NCBI RefSeq assembly: GCF_005145045.1
Contig: NZ_CP039692.1
Coordinates: 481,001 to 545,000, forward strand
Source: Agrobacterium larrymoorei
GTDB lineage: Bacteria > Pseudomonadota > Alphaproteobacteria > Rhizobiales > Rhizobiaceae
Reading direction: 5' to 3'
Length of the DNA: 64,000 bases
Below are positions 35,326-44,422 of this stretch, piece by piece. Below the pieces are notes generated by a model. The model worked only from the letters and a program-made list of their open reading frames with translations, was not told where the DNA came from and searched no databases. The first letter of the stretch is position 1; every line of letters begins with the position of its first letter. A program made the translations under genes and the position numbers.

Positions 35326-35399
35326 CAGCGTAGCCCCAGCAGTGAGAGAATGAATAGAACTACGACGACTAGTCCCACTAGATAGATGATGGAATTCAT
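35325..35399 (-). CDS. 24-residue single-helix membrane microprotein
   Basis: ATG at 35399 with GGGAG seven bases upstream encodes 24 residues: MNSIIYLVGLVVVVLFILSL and then LGLR. It is almost entirely one membrane helix. Its TGA shares one base with the ATG of the following 360-residue membrane protein, so the two are translationally coupled and probably partners in the membrane. Function is unknown. Confidence 0.7.
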   Translation of the reverse strand: MNSIIYLVGLVVVVLFILSLLGLR

Positions 35400-35450
35400 A
35401 AAGGGTCTCCCTGACGAGCCGACGTTGAGAGCAGTCGGTTCAAATGTAAA

Positions 35451-35476
35451 AATCCGAGCACAACCGCGCTCGGATC
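35451..35476 (-). terminator. Rho-independent terminator after the DUF3597 gene
   Basis: On the minus strand ATCCGAGC and GCTCGGAT form a perfect stem, followed by TTTT. It separates the DUF3597 gene from the downstream microprotein operon. Confidence 0.75.
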
Positions 35477-35553
35477 GATAACCATCGGTGTGGTAAAAAG
35501 TTCATTCGCAAATGCGAATAACGGAGAATTGGCGCCACCTTAACTTACAGGCG

Positions 35554-36033
35554 TTAGTCCAGCAGTTCGGCCGGAACCTTGCCACCATTCTCAGACAGCT
35601 TCTTGAGAAGCGCCTTGTGAAGCCACGTGTTCATCGCCGCCGAACCGTCTGCCTCGCCAGTGTATCCTAGCTCGTGCGCCAGTTCCTTACGTTCAGCCAG
35701 GCTGGCATCCATCCCGAGAGCCTTCATCAAATCCACGATTGAGTGCTTCCAGTCGAGCTTCTGGCCGCTGTTCTTCACTGCGGCGTCAAGCTGTGAGGCA
35801 ACGTCAACGTTCTGGTTTGCACCTGCCGTTGTTGGCGCAGATGGAACTGGTGCAGACGCGCCGGAGGTCCCCGGTACGCCCTGCCCCGTCCCGCCAACGG
35901 GTGGCGCGGTCGTTGCGGCTGGTTCCGGAATGGAGGATGGAGCTGGAGTTGGCTCAGCAGCTGATGGCGACGCCTGTTCTGCGTGGGCTGCACCGCCAAA
36001 GATGGCGTCTTTGATCTTGCCGAATATGCTCAC
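35554..36033 (-). CDS. DUF3597 family protein
   Basis: This 159-residue protein starts MSIFGKIKDAIFGG, the usual opening of DUF3597. Residues about 20-75 are a low-complexity Pro/Ala/Ser/Thr linker; residues 80-159 form the conserved domain, with LDWKHSIVDLMKALGMDASLAERKELAHELGY and an LHKALLKKLSENGGKVP ending. The conserved domain looks helical and resembles peptidoglycan-associated or LysM-linked regions in other proteins, but no activity is known. An AGGGAGAGA ribosome site precedes the ATG. It is a single-gene unit with its own terminator. Confidence 0.8.
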   Translation of the reverse strand: MSIFGKIKDAIFGGAAHAEQASPSAAEPTPAPSSIPEPAATTAPPVGGTGQGVPGTSGASAPVPSAPTTAGANQNVDVASQLDAAVKNSGQKLDWKHSIVDLMKALGMDASLAERKELAHELGYTGEADGSAAMNTWLHKALLKKLSENGGKVPAELLD

Positions 36034-36299
36034 TAACTCTCTCCCTTTGTGTAAAGTTGCGGAAGGAGAACGAATTGCGCACTATTGCGTTCCTGAGCAG
36101 AAACTAAAAAAGCCACCTAATGCCGAGCGTACGGCTTAAACTTCATGCCGCTAGTGTCTGCTTAACTGCGCAGCCATCATGATCACGATCATGCCTTCTG
36201 GTGCTCTTGACTCACAGAGCGGATAGAACATAATAAGAACAAATGCCAGCGGCGGCCTTCCATTTGCTGACGGTGGAGACCAACAGGGAGTTAAAACGC

Positions 36300-36545
36300 A
36301 TGCGCGTGAGACCAGACGAGTCCGATGTCGCCGACTATATCCTTGATTGCCACGACGGAGATGCCAAAGCGGCAGTTCAGGCGATGCAAGAGGAGATCGA
36401 GCACTTGCAGCATCAACTAAACATTGCGGTGGCGGCAATGGGTCATGGCTTCACACGCGGTTGGGCGCCGAGCGATGACCGTGTAATTCAGGGCTGTTCT
36501 ATTTCTGACCACGTAAGCCCAGGCAAAAGTCATAATCACTTGTAA
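36300..36545 (+). CDS. Small conserved hypothetical protein (YILDCHDGD type)
   Basis: ATG at 36300 has AGGGAG nine bases upstream and encodes 81 residues. The part RVRPDESDVADYILDCHDGDAKAAVQAM, followed by a helical EEIEHLQHQLNIAVAAM and GFTRGW, matches my memory of small proteins common in rhizobia and Brucella. No function is known. The last 20 or so residues (after APSDDR) look unlike the rest and may reflect loss of the original stop. Confidence 0.55.
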   Translation: MRVRPDESDVADYILDCHDGDAKAAVQAMQEEIEHLQHQLNIAVAAMGHGFTRGWAPSDDRVIQGCSISDHVSPGKSHNHL

Positions 36546-37328
36546 TGCAGTGCCCCTCACCGGATTTTATTTGTGTTGCCGGGTCACTTTGATGATCGAA
36601 GACATGGCCAATACCCTATCGCACATGTCAAAATGTTTTAAACGCGAGAAGTTGCTGAACAGCTATGCAGTGAGAAGCACACTCCCCCTTTGAACAAGAC
36701 GGAAGCATATTCAACGAGGCCGGTAAAGGCTGCCGACATCCGTTCTAGGAAATCGTCGTGGCAAAGCGTTCTTCTTTTTGGGAAACCCGATGGTCACCAC
36801 AACGCTTAGGCAGGCTTGGAAGCAAGGCGGAAACCCAAGCTTTAGTGAGAAAGGCAACATGGAGCTAGCGTGGCGCCGGTGCGAGCGGTAGAGGAAATGC
36901 GAGCGAAAGTTTTTGATAAAGAAGTTCGGGGGCTCATGATTCTAAAAATGCCTCGCAGATGCTCGCGGTAGGGTGTAACGAGGATCGCCCCGGCGAACGC
37001 GAAGGGCACTTCCGTTGTAGGTGACGATTTCAAGTTTTGACCGAAATAAAGCTAGCAAGCGACGACGTTCATTGCGAAACTTTCAGACCGACATTGGTGA
37101 AAGCGATGTAGCTGCAGGTCACGACATTTCGGTTGGGGCAATCAATCGTTATCCACACGGCGATGTGCAACCTCCTGAGCCTCTGCAACAAATTTGTAAG
37201 CATCTCACAGAAAAGTCGGAAGGCTTTAGAAAGACTTATCATCACGCGCCAAACTCGTGTTCAACTTCAATTCAATCGGTTGGCGCTTGCGCCCTCGGAA
37301 GAGGATTTTTTTAAAAAGGAATGATAGT
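36546..37328. other. Intergenic stretch of about 780 bases
   Basis: I see no convincing gene, RNA or repeat. Short open frames on both strands have no recognisable similarity, and a possible protein-like frame at 37021-37314 overlaps the upstream part of the next gene without a good ribosome site. Confidence 0.4.
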
Positions 37329-37565
37329 TTGCCTATGTATTGCTTCAGGCTCCGACGTGGGGAGAGTGAAATGATAGAAGAGCACGGCGCCGAATTTGCC
37401 GATGACAGAACCGCGTGCGTCGAGGCTATGAGAACAGCCAAAGAGATTGCTTTGGATAGAGCCGTCAACGGTGCTGATTTGGCTCTCATAAACTTCCAGA
37501 TCGCCCATCCTAACGGTTGGGTGCTTGACACAATCCCCCTGGAATCACTCGTGAGGACAAACTGA
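37329..37565 (+). CDS. DUF6894-like small protein
   Basis: TTG at 37329, eight to nine bases after AAGGA, gives a 78-residue protein beginning MPMYCFRLRRGE, close to the MPRYFFH start of this family. The next landmarks fit too: EEHGAEFADDRTACVEAMRTAKEIALD and a C-terminal beta hairpin NGWVLDTIPL. Members are small, soluble, often in several copies in rhizobial genomes, and of unknown role. An in-frame ATG two codons later is an alternative start. Confidence 0.6.
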   Translation: MPMYCFRLRRGESEMIEEHGAEFADDRTACVEAMRTAKEIALDRAVNGADLALINFQIAHPNGWVLDTIPLESLVRTN

Positions 37566-38004
37566 GAGGTTCGCAATGTCGCTTCGGGGCGACTGCGACG
37601 GTAAGATGCTAACGCGCTTATGAATATGCCAATGGCTGTCTCGGCAGCACCGACACATCATGTTATCTTGGCATTCAGTCGGACTAGGATTGTTGCTGGC
37701 ATTTTGTGGCCGGGCACAACTACAGCAATCCAGTACGTAGATTGGCTGTAAAGTATTCAGCTGTTTTTAGGTCTGCGCTCTGTGGGAATTTGTTTTTACA
37801 ACGATGCTGTGGGCAGCAACTGACGTTGCGGAACCAGAAAATTCTGCGTCTGCCCTACAAGCAGGCCTGGATTGTAGGTGCGAAAAGGACGGCGGAGACA
37901 ATCCGGGTTCAGGCCTTGTTTGATGTTAGCTGATCGTCCGGTCGATTTGCGCAGTTCGGAGCTGCATTACGTGCCATCAAACGTCGACATTCAACTTATC
38001 GTAT
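37566..38004. other. Intergenic stretch upstream of convergent ABC operon
   Basis: About 440 bases with no accepted gene. No clear terminator for the minus-strand ABC operon is visible. Confidence 0.4.
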
Positions 38005-39096
38005 CTATTTTCGTATTTCTAGCTCATGGCTCGTTCTGTCACCATTGCCATCGAAGACATGCAACTTGTCTTTCGGCAGACCAACAAAGATTGAAGCCCC
38101 CGGCTGTAACAGGCTACGGTCCGTTGAAAAGAGTTTGAACGGGATTCCGTGAACCTTCAGGTGCAAGATAATGCCGAGGCCGGTTGGTTCGACGAGTTCG
38201 ACCTGCGCCTCCACGCCGCCCTTCTCTGCACCCACGATGACGTGTTCGGGGCGGATTCCCAGCGTCATCGCTTCGCCTTCTTGCATAGAAAGTTTGCGAC
38301 CGAGCGGAAGCTCGCTTCCATCTTTCAGCGCCATCGCGCTTCCGTCCGGCTTTTGCACGCAGCGCCCTTCGAGAAAATTCATTCCCGGCGAACCGATAAA
38401 TCCAGCAACGAAGAGGTTCGCGGGGCGATCGTAGAGATCAAGCGGTGCGCCGATCTGCTGGACGTAACCCGCATTCATCGCAACGATGCGTGAAGCGAGC
38501 GTCATCGCTTCGATCTGGTCGTGGGTTACATAGACGGACGTTGCACCGAGGTCCGCATGCATGCGCTTTATCTCGGCACGCATCTGCTCGCGAAGCCGGG
38601 CATCGAGGTTCGATAGCGGCTCATCGAAGAGAAAGGCTTTCGGCTGGCGTACGATGGCGCGGCCCATAGCGACGCGTTGGCGCTGGCCACCGGAAAGCGC
38701 CTTTGGTCGGCGTGCGAGATAGGGATCAAGCCCAAGTTTGCTGGATGCGGACGAGACGGCGGCGGCGATCGCTTCCTTGGGGCTGCGGCGCAGACGCAGA
38801 CTGTAGCTCATATTGTCGGCGACGCTCATATGTGGATAGAGGGCGTAAGACTGGAATACCATGGCGATGTCGCGGTCCTTCGGTTTCAGATCGTTGACGA
38901 GTTGGCCGTCGATGGAAAGCTTACCCGACGTGATCTCCTCCAGACCCGCTATCATGCGTAGCAGTGTGGATTTGCCACAGCCGGATGGACCAACCAGAAC
39001 GACGAATTCGCCATCAGCGATGGAGAGATCCACACCGTGAAGGACAGGATGATCGCCATAGGACTTGACGACGCGGTTAAGCTCAATGGAGGCCAT
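38005..39096 (-). CDS. MalK/UgpC-type sugar ABC transporter ATPase
   Basis: This 363-residue ATPase has Walker A GPSGCGKST near 37, Q-loop VFQSYALYPHMSV near 80, signature LSGGQRQR near 134, Walker B FLFDEPLSNLD near 154 and H-loop VTHDQIEAM near 189. The C-terminal 130 residues are the MalK-type regulatory/TOBE domain (LGIRPEHVIVG near 276). It is the last gene of a GntR-headed operon, three bases after a permease. Proteins of this type serve importers for sugars, polyols or glycerol phosphate. Confidence 0.92.
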   Translation of the reverse strand: MASIELNRVVKSYGDHPVLHGVDLSIADGEFVVLVGPSGCGKSTLLRMIAGLEEITSGKLSIDGQLVNDLKPKDRDIAMVFQSYALYPHMSVADNMSYSLRLRRSPKEAIAAAVSSASSKLGLDPYLARRPKALSGGQRQRVAMGRAIVRQPKAFLFDEPLSNLDARLREQMRAEIKRMHADLGATSVYVTHDQIEAMTLASRIVAMNAGYVQQIGAPLDLYDRPANLFVAGFIGSPGMNFLEGRCVQKPDGSAMALKDGSELPLGRKLSMQEGEAMTLGIRPEHVIVGAEKGGVEAQVELVEPTGLGIILHLKVHGIPFKLFSTDRSLLQPGASIFVGLPKDKLHVFDGNGDRTSHELEIRK

Positions 39097-39099
39097 GGT

Positions 39100-39930
39100 T
39101 TATCCTTTTACGGCACCGGCCGTCAGGCCTTGCACGAGGTATCGTTGGATCAGCAGGAAGAAGAGGCAGGCCGGAATGAGCGCAAGTACGCCCGCCGCCA
39201 TCATCTGTCCGAAGTCTACGGAGAACTTCGAAACGAATGTCAGCAGCCCGACAGGGAAGGTTGCGCTGTCATTGCCGGAAATCAACATGAGCGCAAAAAG
39301 CAGTTCGCTCCACGCAGCGGTAAAGACGAAGCCGAGCGTTGCGGCAATTCCCGGTAATGTCAGAGGCAGGATGATCTGGCGGAAAGCGGTAAAGCGGCTG
39401 GCACCATCGATCATCGCGGCTTCCTCCAGATCCTTGGGAATTCCGTCGAAGAAGGACTGCATCAGAAACGTCGCGAAAGGCACGTTGAACGCCGTGTAAA
39501 CGATGACGAGACCGGTGAGGCTGTTCGTCAATCCAAGCGGCGAAAGCATCTTGAAAATCGGGGCGACCAGCATGACCAGCGGGAACATCTGGGTGATCAG
39601 CATCAGCGCGATGATCCAATATTTCCCGCGAAAGCGGAAGCGCGAAAGGGCATAACCCGAGAGCGACGATAAGATGGTGACGGCAAACGCAGTCGATCCG
39701 GCCACGATGACGCTATTCTTGAAGAAGGTTGGAAAGGCGCTGTTTTGGATAACAAACCGGTAGTGATCGAACGTCGCGTGCGACGGCCAGAGCCGAACGC
39801 CCTCGCTGTAAAGCAGATCATTGGGCGTGACCGATACCTTCAGCAGCCAGAACAGAGGAAAAAGCGCAAAAGCAATGTAAGCTAGGATCGCCAAGCGATG
39901 CGCGAGGGTGAGAAGAATTCTGCCGGTCAC
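39100..39930 (-). CDS. MalG/UgpE-type ABC permease
   Basis: This 276-residue inner-membrane protein has about six membrane helices. N-terminal LAILAYIAFALFPLFWLLKVSVTP and the EAA loop EEAAMIDGASRFTAFRQIILPLTLPG are typical of the MalG family; it ends QGLTAGAVKG, the usual terminus. It starts three bases after the preceding permease stop, which suggests coupled translation. It works with the MalF-like partner upstream. Confidence 0.92.
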   Translation of the reverse strand: MTGRILLTLAHRLAILAYIAFALFPLFWLLKVSVTPNDLLYSEGVRLWPSHATFDHYRFVIQNSAFPTFFKNSVIVAGSTAFAVTILSSLSGYALSRFRFRGKYWIIALMLITQMFPLVMLVAPIFKMLSPLGLTNSLTGLVIVYTAFNVPFATFLMQSFFDGIPKDLEEAAMIDGASRFTAFRQIILPLTLPGIAATLGFVFTAAWSELLFALMLISGNDSATFPVGLLTFVSKFSVDFGQMMAAGVLALIPACLFFLLIQRYLVQGLTAGAVKG

Positions 39931-39933
39931 GGA

Positions 39934-40869
39934 TCAATCCTTCTCAATAAGACGCTGGCGCATGATGACGATCAGCATTGAATAGGCAAGCAGCAGCACA
40001 AGCAGGACCAAAGCGATTGCCGAGGCATAACCGAAGTCGAGGCGTTTGAAGGCCTGGGTGAAGATGTAGCTGGCAACGATCTGCGTGCGATCTGCAGGGC
40101 CGCCATTCGTCATGACGATGATGAGATCGGCGAAGTTGGCGATCCAAACCGTGCGCAGCAACACGGTAATTGCAATTGTCGGCGCAAGAAACGGCAGTGT
40201 GATCGACATGAAGCGCTGTAAAGGGCTGGCACCGTCTATGGAGGCAGCCTCGTAGAGATCGCGCGGGATGGCCTGCAATGCGGCCAGAAGCGTGATCGCA
40301 AAGAACGGAATGCCCCACCAGACATTGGCGATGATCGGTCCCCACATGGCCAGTTGCGGATCGGCCAGGATATTGTTGGGCGCAGACAGCATGCCGAGCG
40401 ATGTCATCCAGTGCGGCAGCGGGCCGATGACGGGATTGAACAGCCAGGCCCAGTTAAGCCCGGCCAGAAAGGTGGGCACCGCCCATGGCAGAAAGACCAG
40501 CGCCTGCGCAATGCCACGCCCGGCAAAAGGCTTGTCCAGAAGCAATGCCAGGATGAGCCCAAAAAAGAATTGCAGAAACACGGATACGCCGGTCCACCAG
40601 AGTGTATTCTTGAGTGCGCGATAAAAGGCCGTGTCCTGCGATAATGCCTTCAGGTGTTCGAGGCCAATAAAGCCCCCCGAAAAGGGATTGAGCAGTTGAA
40701 CGTCGCGAAAAGCGTAAGACAGGCCAAGCAACAGCGGCACCATCATCACGGTTATGATGAGTACGAGGACAGGCGCGCTGTAGAGCCATGGCTCAGCGGC
40801 GACGGCCAGTCTGCGCAAGGCGGGCTTGCGCGGCGCCAGAGGCCCGACACGTTGGGTAAACGACATCAA
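39934..40869 (-). CDS. MalF/UgpA-type ABC permease
   Basis: This 311-residue permease begins with a short charged N-terminus, a first helix near 30-50 (PVLVLIITVMMVPLLLGLSYAF), and has the EAA loop EAASIDGASPLQRFMSITLPFLAP. The TNGGPADRTQIVASYIFTQAF segment is characteristic of MalF/UgpA proteins. It pairs with the MalG-like protein downstream. The substrate class is sugar, polyol or glycerol phosphate by family; context with a trans-sulfuration-type enzyme makes the true ligand uncertain. Confidence 0.92.
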   Translation of the reverse strand: MMSFTQRVGPLAPRKPALRRLAVAAEPWLYSAPVLVLIITVMMVPLLLGLSYAFRDVQLLNPFSGGFIGLEHLKALSQDTAFYRALKNTLWWTGVSVFLQFFFGLILALLLDKPFAGRGIAQALVFLPWAVPTFLAGLNWAWLFNPVIGPLPHWMTSLGMLSAPNNILADPQLAMWGPIIANVWWGIPFFAITLLAALQAIPRDLYEAASIDGASPLQRFMSITLPFLAPTIAITVLLRTVWIANFADLIIVMTNGGPADRTQIVASYIFTQAFKRLDFGYASAIALVLLVLLLAYSMLIVIMRQRLIEKD

Positions 40870-40945
40870 ATGCTCCTCAACGGTCAGCGTTCACAGCCGT
40901 AAAGCCGTGCGCTGATCTCAGTTGTTCCAGTATCGTCTTGGGATC

Positions 40946-40974
40946 AGGCGGTGCGCTGACAACACGCACCGCCT
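40946..40974 (-). promoter_or_regulatory. Strong intra-operon stem-loop after the sugar-binding protein
   Basis: AGGCGGTGCG and CGCACCGCCT form a perfect ten-pair stem just after the binding-protein stop and before the first permease. There is no T run. Such hairpins protect the 3' end of binding-protein mRNA and raise its level over the permeases. Confidence 0.7.
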
Positions 40975-40981
40975 GTTGCCA

Positions 40982-42241
40982 TCACTTGGATTTCAGGAAC
41001 TTCTCTTGAGCCTTCGTCATGTAATCAGCCCACTGCTTGGCAAGGTCTTCAGGGGTGATATCGCCCAAAAGAGCTTCTTGTGAGGTTTTGATGACGAGGG
41101 AGTCCTTGAAGAAAGCGAACTCTTCAAGATAGGTCGGCATGGTTGTCGGTACGGCGTTCTTGTCCGCCAATTCTTCGAACCAGCCTTTGAACTGCTCGCT
41201 GGCGTAGAACGGGTCTTTTTCGGCAGAAGTATGAACCGGCAGCGCGCCGGTCTTCTTGTTCCACTCGATGTTGCCTTCCGGGCCTTCCAGCGTTTCGATG
41301 AGTTTCCACGACAAATCCTTGTCCTTCGAGGATGCCATCATCGACCAGCCTGCGAAGCCGATGGTCGGGAAGGTCTTGCCGTCCGGCCCCTTGGGCATGG
41401 TCATCACGCCGAAGTCTTCCGACTTCATACGCTGCGCGATGGCGATCAGCGCATCCGGGTCCTGATCGAGGAAGGCGCAGGTGCCGGAATAGAAACCCGC
41501 AACGATTTCATTGAAACCCCAATTGACGCTGTCTTTGGGGGCGTAGCCATTCTTGTAAAGATCGACCACATAGGCGAGGCCCTTGGTCCAGCCGGGGCTG
41601 TCGAAAGTGGATTTGCCTTCCTTGGTGAAAAACTCATTCGAACCGGCCATGGAGGCACCGAACATCACCCAGCCATTGAGCCCGCCTGGGCCACCGCGAA
41701 GGCAATAACCGTATTTACCCAGAATAGCGGAAATCTTCTTCGAGGCTTCAGTAAATTCATCCAGCGTCTTTGGCAGTTCCTTAACGCCCGCCTGCTCCAG
41801 AAGCTTCTTGTTGTAAAACATGACGCGAAGATAAAAGCCGTAGGGCAACATATAGGCAGTGTTCTTGACATCGCGGCCCAGTTCAAGCGCGCGCGTACTC
41901 AAACCCTTGGTATGCTCCCACTTGGCAAGGTACGGCTCAAGGCTTTCGAGCATGCCGTTATTGGCATAAAGCGAGAGCCAGGTATCGGGCATTTCCATGA
42001 CATCCGGAACATCACCTGCCGACACCATGGTTGCGAACTTCTGGAAGGCTTCGCTCCAGGGAAGCGAGATGATCTCGACCTTTGTACCGGGATTTGCAGC
42101 CTCGAACTTGGAGACGAGACTCTTCAAGGTCTCTGTGCGCTCGGGGCTGGTGATGACTTCCACGAGCTTCAGCGTCGTATCTGCAAGCGCCGTCCCAGCC
42201 ATCATGGCTGTAAAAAATGCTGCTGCTACCAGTTTTTTCAT
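40982..42241 (-). CDS. Carbohydrate-type ABC solute-binding protein
   Basis: This 419-residue family 1 binding protein has a Sec signal, KKLVAAAFFTAMMAGTALAD, and marks such as LVSKFEAANPGTKVEIISLPWSEAFQKFATMVSAGDVPDV, LPYGFYLRVMFYNKKLLEQAGV and FAGWSMMASSKDKDLSWKLIE. It is periplasmic. The order after it is permease, permease, ATPase. The gene starts 40 bases after the PLP enzyme stop with a GGGAGAA ribosome site. Which sugar or sulfur compound it binds cannot be told from the sequence. Confidence 0.9.
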   Translation of the reverse strand: MKKLVAAAFFTAMMAGTALADTTLKLVEVITSPERTETLKSLVSKFEAANPGTKVEIISLPWSEAFQKFATMVSAGDVPDVMEMPDTWLSLYANNGMLESLEPYLAKWEHTKGLSTRALELGRDVKNTAYMLPYGFYLRVMFYNKKLLEQAGVKELPKTLDEFTEASKKISAILGKYGYCLRGGPGGLNGWVMFGASMAGSNEFFTKEGKSTFDSPGWTKGLAYVVDLYKNGYAPKDSVNWGFNEIVAGFYSGTCAFLDQDPDALIAIAQRMKSEDFGVMTMPKGPDGKTFPTIGFAGWSMMASSKDKDLSWKLIETLEGPEGNIEWNKKTGALPVHTSAEKDPFYASEQFKGWFEELADKNAVPTTMPTYLEEFAFFKDSLVIKTSQEALLGDITPEDLAKQWADYMTKAQEKFLKSK

Positions 42242-42281
42242 GTCGTTCTCCCATTTTTGTTATCGTCGATCGTCATAAGTT

Positions 42282-43457
42282 TCAGGCGGCTGCGGATGCC
42301 TCCCTGATTGCGGGCTCAAGATCGTTCCAGAGAGCATCCGTGCCCTCCAGACCGACATGCAGGCGCACGGAGCGCGCGCTAATGCCAAAGGTGTGCGCGG
42401 AGTTCGGCTGCGCCTTCTGCTCAAGCACCACCTCACCGGGTACGATCAGGCTTTCATGCCCGCCCCATGAAACGCCAAGTTTGAAAAGCTGAAGCCTGTC
42501 GGCAAAAGCCCGAACATCCACCCCTTCTCGGAAGATGAACGAGAACAGGCCGGATGTGCCGTTGAGGCCGGGCGGCAGGCGGTTTGCCAGCCCCGGATGG
42601 CAGACGGTTTCCACCACATCCAGCGCCTGCAGCCGGGAGGCAATTGCCAAGGCGGATTCCTGATGCGCCTTCATCCTGATCGGTAACGTGCGCAGACCGC
42701 GGATCAACAGCCACGCATCGAAGGGAGACATTTTTCCTCCGAGATAGGGGTAGGCCTCGGCGCGGATGCGGTCGATCATGGACTTTGCACCGGCCACGAC
42801 GCCCGACACCACATCACTGTGACCACCCAGGTATTTCGATGCGGAATGCAGCACCAGATCAACGCCAAGAGACAGCGGCTTCTGAAAGATCGGGCTCGCC
42901 CAGGAATTATCGATGACCGAAATTGCGCCGTGGCGCTTGGCAATTGCTGCCAGCGCGCCGACATCATGTGCTTCCATTACCCAGCTCGTCGGGCTTTCCA
43001 TGTAGAACAGCTTGGCACCCGGCATCGCCTTTTCGACAGCGGCTTCATCGCGTCCATCGACATAGGTCACTTCGATGTTCATGCGTTTCAGCATCGTGCC
43101 GAATAGACGGAACGCATCCGGATAGACGTGGCGGACGGCGACGATGCGATCTCCCGGCGAAACAAAAGACAGAACGGTAGAAGAGATGGCCGACATACCG
43201 CTTGCAAAGCCGAGTGCATCTTCCGCACCTTCCAGCTTGGCCAGCATTTCTTCGAACATGCGCACCGTTGGGTTCAGCCCTCGCGTATAGACGGGTCGGC
43301 TCTTCTCGCCGCGATAGGTCGCCACCATCTCGTCATAGCTCGAGAAGGTGAAGAGCGATGTCTGCACGATGGGCGGCACCACGGCTTCGAATGCATGAGT
43401 GCCATCATGTGCGACGATCAGAGAGGCGGGATCGAAGAGTTCGGAGCCATCGCTCAT
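42282..43457 (-). CDS. PLP-dependent trans-sulfuration-type enzyme (MetB/MetC/MdeA family)
   Basis: This 391-residue aspartate-aminotransferase-fold enzyme shows the Cys/Met metabolism family motifs: PPIVQTSLFTFSSYDEM near 28, YTRGLNPT at 57-64 (phosphate-binding Tyr/Arg of the partner subunit), FASGMSAIS near 84, FYMESPTSWVMEAHD near 151 and HSASKYLGGHSD with the PLP lysine at 208. It may make or break C-S bonds, as cystathionine synthases, lyases or methionine gamma-lyase do. Its start overlaps the GntR stop by four bases, and a sugar-type ABC transporter follows. It is not next to methionine genes, so a catabolic role on an imported substrate seems more likely than core biosynthesis. Confidence 0.88.
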   Translation of the reverse strand: MSDGSELFDPASLIVAHDGTHAFEAVVPPIVQTSLFTFSSYDEMVATYRGEKSRPVYTRGLNPTVRMFEEMLAKLEGAEDALGFASGMSAISSTVLSFVSPGDRIVAVRHVYPDAFRLFGTMLKRMNIEVTYVDGRDEAAVEKAMPGAKLFYMESPTSWVMEAHDVGALAAIAKRHGAISVIDNSWASPIFQKPLSLGVDLVLHSASKYLGGHSDVVSGVVAGAKSMIDRIRAEAYPYLGGKMSPFDAWLLIRGLRTLPIRMKAHQESALAIASRLQALDVVETVCHPGLANRLPPGLNGTSGLFSFIFREGVDVRAFADRLQLFKLGVSWGGHESLIVPGEVVLEQKAQPNSAHTFGISARSVRLHVGLEGTDALWNDLEPAIREASAAA

Positions 43458-44188
43458 TTGGACATATCCCTGATATCTTCCTCGACGATTGCGAGGATTT
43501 TCAATGTTTCCGCGCGCGCCGCCTGAACATCCCCGGCAACAATCGCGTCGAATAAGGTTCTGTGAAACGGGAAGGAGCGAGACGCGAAATCCGGCCTGTC
43601 GAACGGCTTCGACCAGAAGCGCTCGAAGCCCTCACGCATCTGCTCCAGCAGCTGTTTGAACAGGGAATTATGCGTGGCATCATAGATGGAAAGGTGAAAC
43701 GCCAAGTCGGCCTTGCCGGACGTTCCTTCGGCCAGATGCACACGCTCCATCTCATCGAGCCGGAGACGCATTGTTTCGATATCTGCATCCGTCCTTCGCC
43801 TTGCCGCAGCCATCGATGCCTCGACCTCGATCCCGCGACGAACTTCAAGCGTCATCAATAGCGCATCACGTAGGCTTTCGGCCTCAATGGAAATCGGCAT
43901 GTGGACGGTGGCACCGGAAATAGGCTTGATCAGGTAATTGCCACTGCCTTTGCGACTATCGATGACACCAAGCGCCTGAAACTTCCGAATAACCTCGCGA
44001 ATGGTAGACCGCCCGACCCCCAGCGCCAGCATCAACTCGCGCTCCGCAGGCAACCTGCTGCCAGCCTTGAGACCAGCACGCTCCACGAAGTCGACCAACG
44101 CAGCCTCAACCTGTCTAACGCGATCAAGCGCGGGCAGAGGTTTGATCGATGACGTTTCGACCGCATGCTCCAACAAAATCTCCCGCAC
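43454..44188 (-). CDS. GntR/FadR-family transcriptional regulator
   Basis: This 244-residue regulator has an N-terminal winged helix (VEAALVDFVERAGLKAGSRLPAERELMLALGVGRSTIREVIRKFQALGVIDSRKGSGNYL at about 28-88) and an all-helical FCD ligand-binding domain (LEVRRGIEVEASMAAARR and LAFHLSIYDATHNSLFKQLLEQM). The start is probably GTG at 44188. It is the first gene of its operon and overlaps the PLP-enzyme gene by four bases, so it likely represses the operon and itself until the transported compound or its product binds. Confidence 0.88.
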   Translation of the reverse strand: MREILLEHAVETSSIKPLPALDRVRQVEAALVDFVERAGLKAGSRLPAERELMLALGVGRSTIREVIRKFQALGVIDSRKGSGNYLIKPISGATVHMPISIEAESLRDALLMTLEVRRGIEVEASMAAARRRTDADIETMRLRLDEMERVHLAEGTSGKADLAFHLSIYDATHNSLFKQLLEQMREGFERFWSKPFDRPDFASRSFPFHRTLFDAIVAGDVQAARAETLKILAIVEEDIRDMSK

Positions 44189-44198
44189 TCAAGTAAAT

Positions 44199-44209
44199 TG
44201 GTCTGACAT
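44199..44209. promoter_or_regulatory. Candidate FadR/GntR operator
   Basis: TGGTCTGACAT contains the GT-N3-AC core dyad of FadR-subfamily operators, placed 11 bases upstream of the GntR start, where a repressor would block the operon promoter. Confidence 0.4.
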
Positions 44210-44422
44210 CTTACCGATTAACATATTTGCGTCATTTATCAAGTGATCATTAAACGTCGCAGTCTCTTCGGACAGCTTGGATACCAGAGAAATATCAGGC
44301 AGAGCCGGGCGAGTGCGCTGATGGCGCAGCCGAGAAACTGTGATTACCAGGGAAACGTAGCGCGGATTTCGTCAGAGCTGCGAACTCAAATTCCGGGCCT
44401 TTTATTCACAGATTCTAATTCC

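Noticed and set aside
41231..42307. Long plus-strand frame of 358 codons opposite the sugar-binding protein
   Set aside because: It mirrors the binding-protein gene in antisense; no family resemblance, whereas the minus-strand product is clear.
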